This document shows positions 37,408-50,100 of a stretch of 64,000 nt of DNA, in pieces (within the stretch, counting starts at the first letter, position 1; every line of letters begins with the position of its first letter). Made by a program: the position numbers and the translations under genes. The stretch is from Icerya purchasi. Its lineage: Eukaryota; Arthropoda; Insecta; Hemiptera; Monophlebidae. The notes beneath the pieces were generated by a model that worked only from the letters and a program-made list of their open reading frames with translations, was not told where the DNA came from and ran no database searches. Location: NCBI GenBank assembly GCA_039619475.1, contig CM077116.1, forward strand, positions 201,027,117 to 201,091,116, read 5' to 3'.

Positions 37408-38411
37408 ATGGAAAAAATAAAAAAATTAAAAAATACATTTGAATGGTATAAAGCAGGGAATAGGGAGCTCACGTTAGTTTTATGCTTTAAATATTATACT
37501 TTGGTTAATTTAAAAAAAAATTACGATATCGCTAACGATCGACATGTGTGCGAGAACGATGCATGCGCTTTTACTTGGTTTAAATCAGTTGTGGCAGTGG
37601 AAATATTACGTCAGAAAAATGTCATTCCGTCAGGAATAGTTGGTTACATATGCGCATTGAATAAAGTAGTCATGAGCTTTGAGTATGAGTATGTTTTTGT
37701 GTTAGTGTGTACATGTAGGGTGTATCCATCTACAATATGACATAGACTGTAATAGAAAGTATAAGAATGTTAAGATCCGGTTTCAACGGTTGCGTTAGCA
37801 TTTACGTGTAGCGCTATGAGAGAAGCATTTTCGCTTTTGCGATGTGTGAGATAGAGACTTACCCCCCGTACATAATGTATCGGACAAAGAAAAGTTTTAC
37901 GCAACTGACCGAACGAAAATCTTCGCGATTCCTAGAAATACCGGAACGGTGAAAACCTGTATTTTACCGCGATTCCTGCAGACTGACCACTGATAATATT
38001 GATAACAACGAAAATCAATAATGATAATAACTAATTTTACATATGTTACGAACGCTCGTAACCGTATATACATCATTGTGTGTGTGTGCGTAATCCTCCA
38101 AAACCAGTCGCTACCGAATAACGGTAATTTACGTACAAGCAAAGGCATGCATCGACCAATTGATTGACAGGTACAAGGTCACTTGCGATGGCACGCGTAC
38201 GAATTTACCGCGATGGTGATGATGATGGTGATTTTTACATGTGTGTGCAGACGTATATACACGTACATTTACATGTGTGTGCGGTAATTAAGGGATCGAC
38301 AATCAAATGGAATGCGGTTCCGCGGTCCGAGACGCTCCGGAAACGGCTCTGGAAGGCCTTAATTAGCGGTGGCGGCATCCTTTGTCCTTATAGTCACATT
38401 TTCCCTCTACT

Positions 38412-38417
38412 GACGGG
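38412..38417. repeat. 6-bp target-site duplication, right
   Basis: GACGGG, identical to 7470-7475. Confidence 0.85.
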
Positions 38418-38660
38418 GGAGAGGAGATCTGTGTACACCAAGTATCGTGCGAAGAGCCGTGTGGCGCACTGAACTAAGGGATTTAAGTAAGGAAGAACTA
38501 GTTGATGAGTATGCTTGGGATTCGTAATTGATTCTAGAAAGGACTAACGTTTCGTACGTAAAAGGGAGAGTTTTCGGCAGTACTTTATATTTTACGTTTG
38601 ATAAATACTTAACCGTAGGTAGAAGCACGGGCGAATTCATATAGCTTTTCATTGGGAGGG
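38418..38660 (-). mobile_element. RNase H-coding LINE relic, RT C-terminal part
   Basis: The minus strand reads VLSRINYESQAYSS, SLLKSLSSVRHTALRTILGV and HRSPLP, the typical end of the RT region of I/Jockey-type LINEs. It continues at 7469 downward as SVSLCALLGTLPLKYF, with a one-base frame change at the junction, so this was one LINE before the giant element inserted. Confidence 0.8.
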
Positions 38661-38879
38661 GGGTTCAAATCTGAAATTTTCATAATCATTTTTTAAGCAA
38701 AATAAAACAGTAGGTTTTTCTATGTTATTATATTATATTATTATTTATTCTATTAAATAATAAAATCTTATTTCATTCTTTGCTTATATTTTTACACAAT
38801 AATATTATTATAATAATATATTAAGAATGTAATTTAAAATTGAGTCGTTTACGTCTTATTGCCAACTTATTTACAATTT

Positions 38880-40965
38880 CTTTAGAATCTAGTTTTACCG
38901 TTCGGTCGCGGTAAATGCTCATAAAGGTAAGACCAATGTTTTTTCGTCACCCATTCGATTCCTAATATGGGTTCTTAATTGGAGAAACATCTTTCTGGGG
39001 TCGCAGTGGTCACTAAAATTGTGGTTAATATAATAAGAAGCTTTTTTATCAAAGGAAAAGACTGTTCATTTTAATGATCAATAACTTCTACTGCAGTGGT
39101 AGGTTTTCGCGTAGCAGATTTCCATATTCACTTACAAATATTGTGCCTTAATTTTCACCAAGAAATATTTGTACTAATTTTTTCACACTTTCTTGTGTGC
39201 TAGAGTCATTATTCGTCTTCTCAGATAGAAACATTTGAATCTCTTCGATGGTTTCTTCATGTAGTTTAAATCGGACATCGAGTTCTGTAGTGACATGGTC
39301 AACAAAGGGATTGAATACATTTTGGCGGTATTGTATTTTGGCCGTTTCTCTCGGTACATTACTACACTGGGTTTTCTATCTGTTCGTTTTTGAAATAACT
39401 ATGTCATTTGAGTTCATCTGCTTTGCTTGTTCGAAAAGGACTGAGAATTAACTTCTATTTCAAATATTTTGTAATATCGTTTTTATAGTTTTTACAAAAC
39501 TGAAAATATTGGTCAAGTTTCATTTCTTTGTTTAGGCTTGTTGTATGAGAAAATTTTTCTCAGTATAACTAGCAACACAACAAATTAGCTATTTTCTATG
39601 ACGGTTTGCAGTCGGTATGCTTGAGCGGCAACATCCCTAACAGCAACTTCTTGCAGTGCCTCAAGTGATGCACGTATTATGGGAAGCATTTGTGCAAACC
39701 GTTCTACAGTCGTATGCTTTCGGATCTACCGTATCCCACAAAGAGAAATAAATGTTGAATAAGATTGATTAATCTGATCAGCAATTTTCTTCAAAAGGCT
39801 GCCTCGAAATGAAAATTGTCGAAAAAAGTTTATTGCATGTTTTATGATCCCTATACAGTAGGTACCCTACATGAATGCGCTAGAACTAAGTTGAGAATGT
39901 GAGCTACACAGTGCACAAATTGTGCTCTCGGGTATTTCCCTACGATTATTGTTCTCACGCTTCGTAATCGACCACTCAGTACTGCAGCTTCATCAAATCC
40001 TTGCTTAATGAATGTTATCTATATCTAAATTACGGAATAAGAGATGCATTATAATTTTCGTCACCAATGTTTGAGCTGAAACATCTACAAAGATAAATTC
40101 AAGAAAATCCCCCCGAATAACTGATTTTTCAAAGGAGCAGTCTACATATCACAAACATAACGCTAGTTGTTCTCTCCAAAATATGTCTTGAGTTTCGTCT
40201 GCCAATACCGTAAAAAAAACAGCCTCTTTGACCCTTTTAAGTACATGCGCTTGAATAACATTACCGCATAGTTCGATTACTTCATTCTAAATTCCCGATA
40301 CAAAGTATACACATAGCTCTACTATGCATGCCTCGTGTGTAAGTAAATGACTCTTAAATGCTTCATTACCAGATCGGGCACGAAGATGAAGAAGTACTTG
40401 AATCATTTTGAGCAGGTTCGTTTACTCCAACTTAATAATCGCGGCTTCCTCTTAGGATATTTCCTGTCTTCTGCACAAACGAACTATTTCTGCAATAACT
40501 TTTAATCTCTCGTGGTTATCTGCAGCAATTTTATGACCTTCCAGGTAGATTTGCCTTCCGCGAACTATATAAAGTTTGCTGCTTGCTCTAAAGTGAATTT
40601 ATGGTATTTTGTATTTGTGTGACGACCAAAGCCCTCTAAAGCGTTTTTCCAGTTAGTAAATGGCTTATTAACAAAGGCTCCAAGATCCTGATAAACACGT
40701 CCGCCTTGCGCCGTTCCAAGTAGAACACATATTTCGCAAAGTGTTCCCTACATGATATTTGAATACACAAGTCATGAGTGATTTGCAGTCCAACGAAGTT
40801 GAAAAGAAAAATTCCTCTTGCCAGTGACTGGAAACTTGAAAGTATCCGGTAGGTCCCAAGGCTCTTTTAAGGCTTTCAGCTTTTCCTCATCATTATTCGA
40901 AGGACTAGAGACAATATAATATACCTTTTGACAAATTAGCTTAGACATTCTTTACTACTCAAGTA
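38880..40965 (-). pseudogene. Decayed hAT transposase, ZMYM1-like
   Basis: The minus strand carries, in order and in broken frames: FPVTGKRNFSFQLRW with LVYSNIM and LCEICVLLGTAQ (TTF-type zinc finger); FVNKPFTNWKNALEGFGRH and TKYHKFTLEQA (~40600); FTVLADETQDIFWREQLALC (~40150-40230, DDE-side block); then FDEAAVLSG...AQFVHCVAHILNLVLAHSC (~39880-40000). Domain order is that of hAT transposases related to zinc finger MYM-type protein 1. Many stops and frameshifts; no terminal repeats found with confidence. Confidence 0.8.
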
Positions 40966-41309
40966 ACCTAAATCGAGACATAAAAAGATTCGAACTATTT
41001 AAAATCCAATCCAAAGCGATAATGCGAAGTCATATACTACGATAGTGTATTCGGTTAATATTTGGGCTCTTGCGTGAGTTAAGTGTGGGGGGGGAGTCAA
41101 ACCCCCAAAACCCCCTTTCATATATCTTGGTGAGTAGAAGGTTATGATATTTAACTTTAAGAGTGCCAAGTAATTCGTAAAATTAAGTAGTAGTCCAAGG
41201 AACTTAGCAGTGGAATGGAAATGGAACGAGCAGTTTTTAAAATTTAAGGGGTGGTTTAACGCCCGTTATAAAAAATCCAGATTATTAGGATGTTATTATT
41301 ACACCAAAA

Positions 41310-41570
41310 TTACAATTTGATAATAGTTTTTTGTGGAATTTTTTGAGCATTTGCTGGAAAACAGGAAGATAAGGAAATATTTAAGTCGAAGTAAAGCCGG
41401 ACAATAACAGGCGGAGTAACACATTTAGTTATATCATTGATAAAGGAAATAAACAAAATTGCACTACGGGCCGAGCTGTATGGCACGTCATTCTCAGTTT
41501 CAATGGTTATCGATGTTGACGAACCAATCTGACATGGAACGATTAAAAAATTATTCAGATAATTGGCCAT
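41310..41570 (-). mobile_element. LINE reverse-transcriptase fragment, mutated active site
   Basis: The 86-codon frame contains ENDVPYSSARSAILFISFIND followed by VIVRLYFDLNIS. It aligns by eye with the GVPQGSxLGPLLFxxFINDI...LYADDLKI block of Jockey-type RTs, with the catalytic YADD changed to YFDL. Confidence 0.6.
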
Positions 41571-42380
41571 ATTTGCAATTATGCCAGCTCATGTCAGCTT
41601 AACTAAAAGAACATACCGCCATCAAACGCTTTTTCTACATTGGAAAAGACAGAACATAATCGTATATGTTGGTACCAGTTTATTTGCTACAGTTTTGTTT
41701 ATGGCGAAAAAATTATGCGATATTGATAGCAATTGTGCTGTGTTTATTATGTATTTAAATAATAAATTAAATAAAAAGTTATTTTATTATTTATTAAACA
41801 TTATAAAATAGCGACAAAGATGGAATATTAGTATACTGACTGCAATATTTTTATTCGCGATTTTGCGTGTAAAATTCACTTTACTTCGTCCAAAAATAAC
41901 GAACATTGCTTTTAAAACGGCAAGACATTTATTCCAATTTCTATATTAATTTTACATATCGACGTTTACTGAAAATAAATAACGAGTTTGTTGTTTTTAT
42001 TTTTGAGAAAAATGGTTCAATTTAATTTTAACTTTAGTTGGAAAATATTTGGGCAAAGTAACGTAATTCCGTTTGCTGTGAACGTTACCGTTTTCAAGCT
42101 AAAGGAAATTCTAATTGCCCAATTTCATATTGCTGCGTAAGCAATATTAGGTTTGCGAATGATTGTGTCAAATAGAAGCAGACGTTGAAATTTTACATTA
42201 CAGCCGAGAAAATTACCAACGCAAACAGACCAAATTACTCCTGCTCGGCGTCTCAGAATTACAGGAACTGTACTTTTCTATGTCATTTGTAACTGACATT
42301 TTACACAATTACAATGCATAACAAAAATTGCGGCAAAAAGCACGAACGGCATATATTAAGAGCGAGTCAGTTTCAGTTTT
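41571..42380. other. AT-rich intergenic DNA
   Basis: No gene or clear repeat seen; the 82-codon frame at 41563 is low-complexity towards its end and has no recognisable content. Confidence 0.4.
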
Positions 42381-42388
42381 TATCACAC

Positions 42389-43258
42389 CAGGGATGAATA
42401 CAGTGGGGGTTCTGAGAGGCATTGCCCCCCCAGAACTTAATACAAGTTGTTTAAGAATGCAGCAATTTAATAGGAAATAAAATTCTTTTTATTCACTTTG
42501 TTTACAGTTATGTCAAAAGTTTCTGCCAAAACATTTTGAAATGGTTCAATTAGTCGTATCAAAATTACGAGATTTATTTTTGACGCAAAAATGAAACTTC
42601 ATAAAATAACAATAAAGAAAAATGATCATTTAAAATTTTACTTGGACGTTTGCCTGTTATTCTATGAAAAAAGTTGATATGTTTTCCATTACAAACGTGC
42701 GAAAGATGTAAAATACCCGCGAGCTGAAAAAAATATTAGCTGCAGTTCGTACTTTTTGTCAGCCTTAAAAGGGGAAATATCACGGTTCACGTCGATGATC
42801 CATTTATCATTAATATCAATAAATTGTATTAAAAGGTTTCTCTTTTCGGTTTTCATTTATTCTTTTTTTAAAGCAACATGATCTATAGACAACTCATTTC
42901 GAGGTCTCTGTTGCTTTTTTCTTGTTTTTTATTTCCAAGAAAAGTCCATTTAATGAACCCGTTAGAATGTTTTTGCAACATGTTCTTTAATGCCACAATT
43001 AGAATTAATCATTTTAAAACCAATCGAGGAAACATTGTTGTTTATTATCGGGGTTATTTTACTTAAAATTTATTGTTTACACTTGCTTTCTCATCATTTT
43101 AAATTACATTATAAATCATTTTCCACATATTTGGTTTTATTTAGGAATATCCCTAAAAAATTTTCTCATTGAAAATATAAAAAGAATCTTTCCCCCTCCT
43201 TCTCCCCTTCAAGAACATAAATTGGCCTCCCGGAATCAGATTCTTGAATTCATCCCTG
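42389..43258. mobile_element. 870-bp non-autonomous hAT element with 8-bp TSD
   Basis: Starts CAGGGATGAATACAG and ends with the inverted CAGGGATGAATTCAAG (read from the right). TATCACAC is duplicated at 42381-42388 and 43259-43266. The interior has no transposase. Exact TSD indicates a fairly recent insertion. Confidence 0.9.
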
Positions 43259-43738
43259 TATCACACGAATTCCATTCAGTGATTGTTCTGTACTCGAAGA
43301 GTCAATCTCCCTGCAAACTATTAAAGATTATTATGTTGGTAATGACTTCCATAATAATTCGAATAAGATAATATTACGATTAATCAAGTAGAAAGACTGA
43401 CTAAGACGCTAGCGTATCCCAGCAAAACGAGCATAATAACTGGATATTTCAGTTTTTCACGATCATTTAGCAATTGTATTGATACATGTCGCACGCATCC
43501 AAAAAAACCATTAAAGAAAGACATGAGAACTAAGGAACTTCATAATGATTTGATCTCTACAAAAATTATTTGTTTCTATTCTTAATACGGTAGGTGGTGA
43601 ATATAAAAAGTTCAGTCATGATGTTTCACACGATGTAAGTCTATAAAAGACGAAAGGTCTATTCGCAAATGAATTTAGGTTTATATAATACTAAATTCAA
43701 AATAAAAAAAACCTGATTTTTCACGCTATAAAGAAGGA

Positions 43739-44190
43739 GAGGTATGTGATTTTTTGCGATTTTTTTAAGTTTTCGCCAACTTTGAAGGTTTCATTAAGGA
43801 AATGAAATACGGCTACGTTTCCGACAAACGGCGTTCTTTCCAAAAATATATCACGTGCCCGGGAAAAAAAAAAAAATTTTTTTCAAAAATTTTGAGCCTT
43901 CGACGCCCCGAGGGCCTTACTTTAACGCTGGACACTCGGATGTTTCGAACTAGAGAAATATACGAGGGTGCGTGTTTTTTTTTAAACATGTTCAAAATTT
44001 TTAGCTATAATACTCGCAACGAAAAAGGAGGACACGTCATTTTTCGCGCTTTTTTGAACTTTTCGTCAACTTTGAAAGTTTCGTTAAGAAAATAAAATAT
44101 CGTTTCGTTCCCGACAAATAGATACCTTTTCAACGATATATCACATGTCCGGGAAAAATAAAAATTTTCCAAAACTTTCGAGCTCTCAGC
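43739..44190. repeat. Two diverged ~288-bp tandem units
   Basis: The unit beginning GAGGTATGTGATTTTTTGCG (43739) recurs at ~44027 (GGACACGTCATTTTTCGCGC). Both run through CAACTTTGAA, TTTC-GACAAA and a CACGTGCCCGGGAAAA-like block to a CGCCCCG-GGGC phrase. The 97-codon frame over it is an accident of the repeat. Confidence 0.75.
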
Positions 44191-44199
44191 GCCCCGTGG

Positions 44200-44480
44200 G
44201 CTTAAAAATAAATTTGTAAGCGGGGCTATACTTTTCCTATAAAACGATCCTTTATGCATATGTTTGAGATACGTTTTGGTTTCCCTAACTTTGTTACTAG
44301 GGCTATTTCTTACGTGAACTCCGTTTTTTTTGGTGTTTTCGACCCCAAAGGTGGGGTCTGTATAATTTCTTAACCGTAATTTTTTGATTTTATAAAAGAG
44401 CTTGTGCGTTTTGTTCTTTATTTTGAATTTCACTTTTAAAAGGTTATCTGGTGATGAATTATGAATTTTTTAAGGGTGAT
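44200..44480. repeat. Dispersed repeat D1, copy 1
   Basis: Shares order and phrases with 55430-55740 (GGCTATACTTTT..., ATGCTTGAGA/ATGTTTGAGATACG, GGGCTATT/GGCTATT, TTTCACTTTTAAA, ATGAATTTTT). Unnamed, non-coding, clearly diverged. Confidence 0.55.
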
Positions 44481-44489
44481 TTTGTAACG

Positions 44490-44746
44490 AAAAAATGTCT
44501 CAATTTTATGTAACGTTTGTTATTACTTTAATTTTGACCGACTTTATATATAATAATTACAACGTAATTTTTAAGCCACCAAAGTTAAATGTTAGTATAG
44601 GATTTTGTTATTATATTCATATGGACCAATTTAGAATTACGTTGTAAATTTTGATCATTTTATATAAAGTATAGAAGAGAAAGAGACAGAACTGTAAACA
44701 AGAAGGGTGAAGGGGGCACAGCCCCTTGCGAGGTCAAAATGGCCGA

Positions 44747-44794
<48 letters not shown>

Positions 44795-44840
44795 ATATTT
44801 ACATATATATATATATATAAAGCTGCAAGGCCAAAAATCG
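44490..44840. repeat. Dispersed repeat D2 with (TA)n end, copy 1
   Basis: Inverted relative of 56560-56812: AATTACAACGTAATT, ATATTCATATGGACC, TATAAAGTATAGAAGAGAAA and GCCCCTTGCGAGG, then a (TA)n run at 44749-44784. Confidence 0.65.
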
Positions 44841-46725
44841 TACATCCCGTTTTCCTTGAGTTAATTTTTTCATAATCGACGTATTTTCTTCATAAAGTTA
44901 TGAAAAAATTATGAAATCCTAAAAATTGTAAAATTAAAGAGCTCAAATTTTGAAAAAAATGTGAATGTTTTTAGAAAAAATTGTTTGGGGAATTCCACAC
45001 TGCCTATTCCATAATAATTAAGAATTTTTTTTTTTTTTAATCGGCATATTTTCATCCTTGGATGTAAGACCGGAAACTAAACAAAAATCCACAGCGCTTT
45101 CCAAAGCCTCAGCAGTTATACAAAACCCGCAAATCAATAACTAATATATAAAATAATATAAAAATAAATACGCGATAATTATGAAAAATGAAAAAAAAAC
45201 ATTACTTCTATATCTACGAGTACATGATTGGAAAAAAAGTACAGAGTAGTTTCATAGCAGATGGAAGGTTATGTTTTTTTTTAATTGATATTTTTTCGTC
45301 ATTAGAATATAAAACAAAAATACAAAACCCTCTATATCTAATTTTAAAATTTAAAAGTACAAATTTTGAATGATTGAAGCAATGGTCAACATGACTAAAA
45401 ATATTATTGCTTAGATTCTAAGAAAGGAAATGAATTTGATCGTTGCAGGGTAAGTTTAATGGAATAGGTACTGTCAATATCTCACATTAAAACGAGTTAA
45501 ATGTAACATCTTCATCGCACATATATTGCCCCGCTAGCGGTTTTAGTTTTTGAGATATCTGAATTCAAATTTACCATTTTTTAATTAACTCATTCGTGTC
45601 TTTAGAAAAAAAAAAAAAAAAAAGAATAAAAATAAACATCATACGAACGCCGCAATCCTTTTTAAAGATTCACCGAGTAAAACAATTGAAAATCTGAAGG
45701 AACCCTGTGTATATATTTTTATACGCCAGGCGTAATATAAAAGAAACGTGTAATTCGAGTTGTAATAAAAATTGTTACGTAAACTAATTTTTTTTTCAAT
45801 TTTTAAAAATGACGAATTCCTTCTTTTATAACTATTATAGAATAACTAGCATCTGGAGGTCCCAGGGCCGTCTGCATGGTGAAGCCCGAAGCATCGAAAG
45901 TACATACATACACAACCATGTTTAAATTATACAGAATTTCAAAATCACTTTGTAACTGGTACGACCATTAAACGTACTAATATTTATATGCATTACAAAT
46001 AAGAAATAATAACCTGACTAGAAAGCAACTACTCCGGTAAATTCAAAAATTATCTTCTCCTAACAATAGTCGCCCGAAACATTTTTTTATTAGAATATTT
46101 TTTTATTAGAATATTTTTTCTTTTTTTCCGTTTTCTTTTTTTTCCCGTTTTATTTACATAATATTTTAAAAAGTGCACATTATCACTAACAGCGGAATTA
46201 TTATCGCTGGAAAGCGGCGAAGCTAAATTATAATTTATTACAGTACGATCGGCGACAAGAAAGATTGGTTTAATGGGAAAAAAACAAAGTAGTTGCGAAT
46301 CGTTTTCGTTCCTGAGCAGTTTCTAAATTGAAAACAAACGTAAAATCCGCATCAGCCCTAATGAATACTGACGTGATGAGATTTGCGAGAAAAAACAGTA
46401 CTGATCGGAGGGCTTATGTAGTTGACAAGAGATTTTTACATGATATTACCAGGAACAACGGTCGCAATGTCACCAACATTAAAGGCAAAATAACGATTAG
46501 TGGATGTAAAAAAACAGAACAAGAAACAATTTGGTCGAAAGCGCGACAAAAAACGGGTAACATTAAAGTCTCCTGCCGGCGAAGGCTAGTTTTCAAAAAT
46601 CATCAATATTCATTATACTTAACTTCTTAGTAAAAACTGAAATAAATTCTTTGCCCACACGCGCGCGCACATTCACCCACTATCCGCCAAATAGATATAT
46701 ACCTATACAAATATATACATACAAA
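44841..46725. other. AT-rich DNA upstream of the pyrokinin first exon
   Basis: No gene recognised. A 100-codon frame at 46328-46630 lacks any feature I know and no splice logic supports it. A poly(A) tract lies at 45607-45622. Confidence 0.4.
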
Positions 46726-46735
46726 TATATATAAA
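46726..46735 (+). promoter_or_regulatory. Candidate TATA box of the pyrokinin gene
   Basis: TATATATAAA about 80 bp before the proposed initiator ATG at 46817, preceded by a GC-richer CACGCGCGCGCAC stretch. Fits a short 5' leader, but TATA-like strings are common in this DNA. Confidence 0.3.
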
Positions 46736-46816
46736 CAATTCGCCGGAAGGAATTTCTTCATTTGCTTACATTGAACAGGTTCAAGAAACAACACCACAAA
46801 ATTTCCTATAGTCGCA

Positions 46817-47109
46817 ATGGTGTTGCTCAGCGGTATGTTGTTTCACGAAACAACTTTAATAATCATCGGATATTACGCGTGCTCAAATTTGCAATACGTT
46901 TCAGGTATAAAATGTTTATATACGTATAGATACATTAAAAATAAGAAAAAAAAAACTAAAATAATAATATCCGTAACAACAATGCGTTATATTTTACGCA
47001 ATACAAAATTAGAAAGTACGTTTTATGAACTACATAACAATGTATTACAGTATTAAACTTTTTTTTTAACACATTTATTATTTATAAAAGAGAGCACAAA
47101 CGTACATAT

Positions 47110-47147
<38 letters not shown>

Positions 47148-50100
47148 GTGTGTACAATATTTTATATGCTCAAACAATTGTATTGTATATTCATAAATTT
47201 AAATACAAATAAAAATGAACATTAGCATACTTAATTCATAATAAGATTAAAGTAAATATAATTAAAGAAATAGCAAATAGAAACGGTATACTTATAATAA
47301 TATACTTATTCTCAGGAACGTTTTTGGACCTAACCCATCATCAGCTAAAAGTGGAAACCTACTGAGGTATATTGAAATTAGTTGACGATGGCTAAACCCG
47401 AAAACGTTCGTGAGGATAAGTATATTATTATACACCGTTTCTGTTTGCTATTTCGGTAATTATATTTATTTTAATATAATATAATTCTAGTAGAACAGGT
47501 TGGTTAAATTCTCTTTAAACAAATAATTAAGAAAAAAGGAATTACAAATAATCTTCATAAACCGTATAACATATAGGACAAAATCGCTAATATAGTATTT
47601 TATTGTTTGTTTTGGAAAAGTATTAATACATTAATACAAAAATATACATGTCGCACGTTTCAATTAATATTAATAATTAAGTTATGCCAATGACTATGCC
47701 ACTTTTAGCCCGGGGTACACTACAGAAAATGGCCCATTACAATGTCCGTCACAATGTATATAAGGTAGACAACAGCCCAGTTATGTGGACTAGCCGAATT
47801 TCCGACTTATTTATATAAGACGGCAAAGAATGACGTAATCAGTTGAAAACGATTCTTCTAAAAACAATTTAGGAGAAAAGAGATAGGGGGGTCAAGGAGT
47901 TTTGCCTCTTTGCGAGGCCCCAGGGACCGAATTTATATATATAAAACTCGGCCATTTTGGCCGCCTCGCAAGGGGCTATGCTCCAATGATCCCTCTTGCT
48001 TACATTTCAGTTTCTTTCTTTTCTATACTTTGCGTAAAATGATCAAAATTAACAACGTAAATCTTAGGTCGACTCCCATTAGATGTTATTACGAAAAAAT
48101 GTCCCAATTTTATATAATAAAAAAGGTAAAATTTTATTTGGAAGTCGATAACTAAGTTACATTTCCGTGGTAATTTTGCAAATTGATAGTATTTTAAGTC
48201 AACCGCCTCTGTTATACTAATAAGAAATAATAAGAAAAATATATTATCCAAAAGAACCACATTTTTTCAAGTTTTTTGACGAATACTCAATTTATGTTCA
48301 TCGATTTTCATCATTACTCACATGGTACCCAAGTGATGAATGGTACTCTTTCTAATGGTCAAAGAATCAGTAAAATCGGTCTATATAAATATGAGTTATG
48401 CTTGAACAAATATATAAAAAAACAAAAAAAACATACGCGACGAACTTCTTTTTGGAAGTCGTTAAATGGGTGGACCAACACTTAAGGTAGTACAGACATA
48501 CGGAATACATTGCAAAGAAAATTAGGGCAACATTACCAGCATTATACACTTTAAAGAAATATGCAACAAATAAAACTTTAAAAATCTAGTGGAATCGAGA
48601 ATCAGATATGGAATTCAGACATGGGGAATGGCTAGGAAAACATACGTGGGGAAAATAAGTAAACTGGCAATAAAATGCTTGAAATTAATATCAGATCATA
48701 AATACGAGACCGAAAATGGAATAATACAAAAAGAAGACGTACTGAGCGTTAGAGGAATGTATTTATTCAAAAAGATATAGGAATACATAATGACAGAGAA
48801 GGAAATAGAATTTGAAGAAAGAATAAAAATAGAATACGAGGTGAGGGAAAACTATTTGTACAAACTTCCGTTAGCTAAAACAAAGATGGGGGAGCAAATA
48901 GACAAATACATTATAACGAAGTTGTTTAGAGGGGGGAAAATGGGATGAAAAAGAAGAAAATGAAGGGAATGTTAAAAGAAAAGAGGGAAATATAGGAACA
49001 GTAATAAGCATTAGATAAGAGAAGAGGGTACGGAAATAGTGATAAACAAAAGTGAAAAAAAAGGGAAGGAAGAGGGACGGAATAAAATAAATAAATAAAT
49101 AAAATAAACAATAGGTATTAGTCATAGCTAAGTTAGAAATAAAGAAAAATAAATGATTTGCGATGAGATTGTATCGTATATAAGTAGTATAGTGTAGAAA
49201 TATTTAGATGTAAGAAAACTCGCCCACAGGCATCTAGTATGACGAGGAAATGTGTAAATATTAATAAATATCGATATATATTTTCAAAAAAAAAAAATTA
49301 AAATATAACAAACGTTACGTTAAATTGGGGGGCATTTTTTCTAATGGGGGACGGCCTAAGAATTACGTTGTAATTAATAAATATGTATACACGTAATGGT
49401 AACTTGATAACGCATTAGTTACGGTGTTTGGCTAGCAAACTTGATGTCACGAGTTTTAGTGTTGTTTCATTCTGCATTCAAGTCGCTCCCAATTTTATCT
49501 AGCCTGAAATAATTAGATCCTAGAGAAATCTGAGAAAATAAAGTCGTCTGGGAGAAAGTAACGAGCCCTCTGCTTTTATCAGTGTCATTAGGTTTGGTCT
49601 ATTGTGCACCTTAACTTTATAATACTCGACAATTCACCAAGAGTTTGGCACTCACTTAATTTTATATTCTTCTTCTTCTCGTGCCACCCGATTCGGGTAT
49701 TGCTTAATCATCATGTATGGATTGGATTATCTGCTGGAATTGATTTCGATCTTTTGCTATTCTGCCTAGATCTTCTGTTTTCTTAATTCCGGTCCATTTT
49801 TTTATATTATCCTACCAAGCGGTCTTTCTTCTTCCTTCTATCATGCCCATTATTATTGTTTGTAGTAATTTGTATTTTTCACCTCTCATGAAGTGTCCAA
49901 AAAATTGTATCTTCCTTCTTTTTACTATAGTCATTAATATTCGGTCAGTTCCCATTAGTTCCAGTACTTTCTCATTTTTTAACTTTTTGGTCCACGGTAT
50001 TTTCCACATTCTTCTGTAGCACCACATTTCAAATGATGATATACGCTTCCTCATATTTTCCTTTATGGTCCATGTCTCGCTTCCATACAGTAGAACTGAC

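Larger units (their letters stand above)
7476..38411. mobile_element. Giant palindromic Polinton-like element (assembled as two palindromes and a gap)
   Basis: Inverted termini AGTAGAGGG...CCCTCTACT are flanked by a GACGGG duplication inside a LINE relic. Arm 1 (7476-17879) is mirrored from 17880 to 23002 about the axis 17879/17880. After 100 Ns, arm 3 (23103-28007) repeats arm 1 from 12974 onward and is mirrored completely by arm 4 (28008-38411). Coordinates obey simple sums (35759, 56015 and 45887) with no length change except one T fewer in a homopolymer in arm 3 (near 23250), so the copies are essentially identical. A 6-bp TSD and 5'-AG termini are known hallmarks of Polinton/Maverick elements. 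No polymerase, integrase or capsid gene is visible, so the assignment rests on termini and TSD. A true structure of two 10,404-bp arms (20.8 kb) is the likeliest reading. Confidence 0.75.

Noticed and set aside
7476..38411. Idea that the palindrome is a missed-adapter read artefact
   Set aside because: A fold-back read artefact would mirror host flank as well; here both flanks are different, unique halves of one LINE with a 6-bp TSD at exact element ends.
7476..38411. Idea that it is a polydnavirus proviral segment or an LTR element
   Set aside because: No recognised polydnavirus gene family or excision motif, no LTRs and no TG...CA ends; termini and TSD fit Polinton-type integration better.
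43802..44095. 97-codon frame near 43.8 kb
   Set aside because: Coincides with a diverged two-unit tandem repeat whose second unit is not open.
46328..46630. 100-codon frame upstream of the pyrokinin first exon
   Set aside because: No motif, no splice context, composition like its surroundings.
49400..49470. tRNA-like stretch (GGCTAGCAAACTTGATGTCA then CGAGTTTTAGT) suggesting a SINE head
   Set aside because: B-box poorly matched, no tail and no TSD; not enough for a call.
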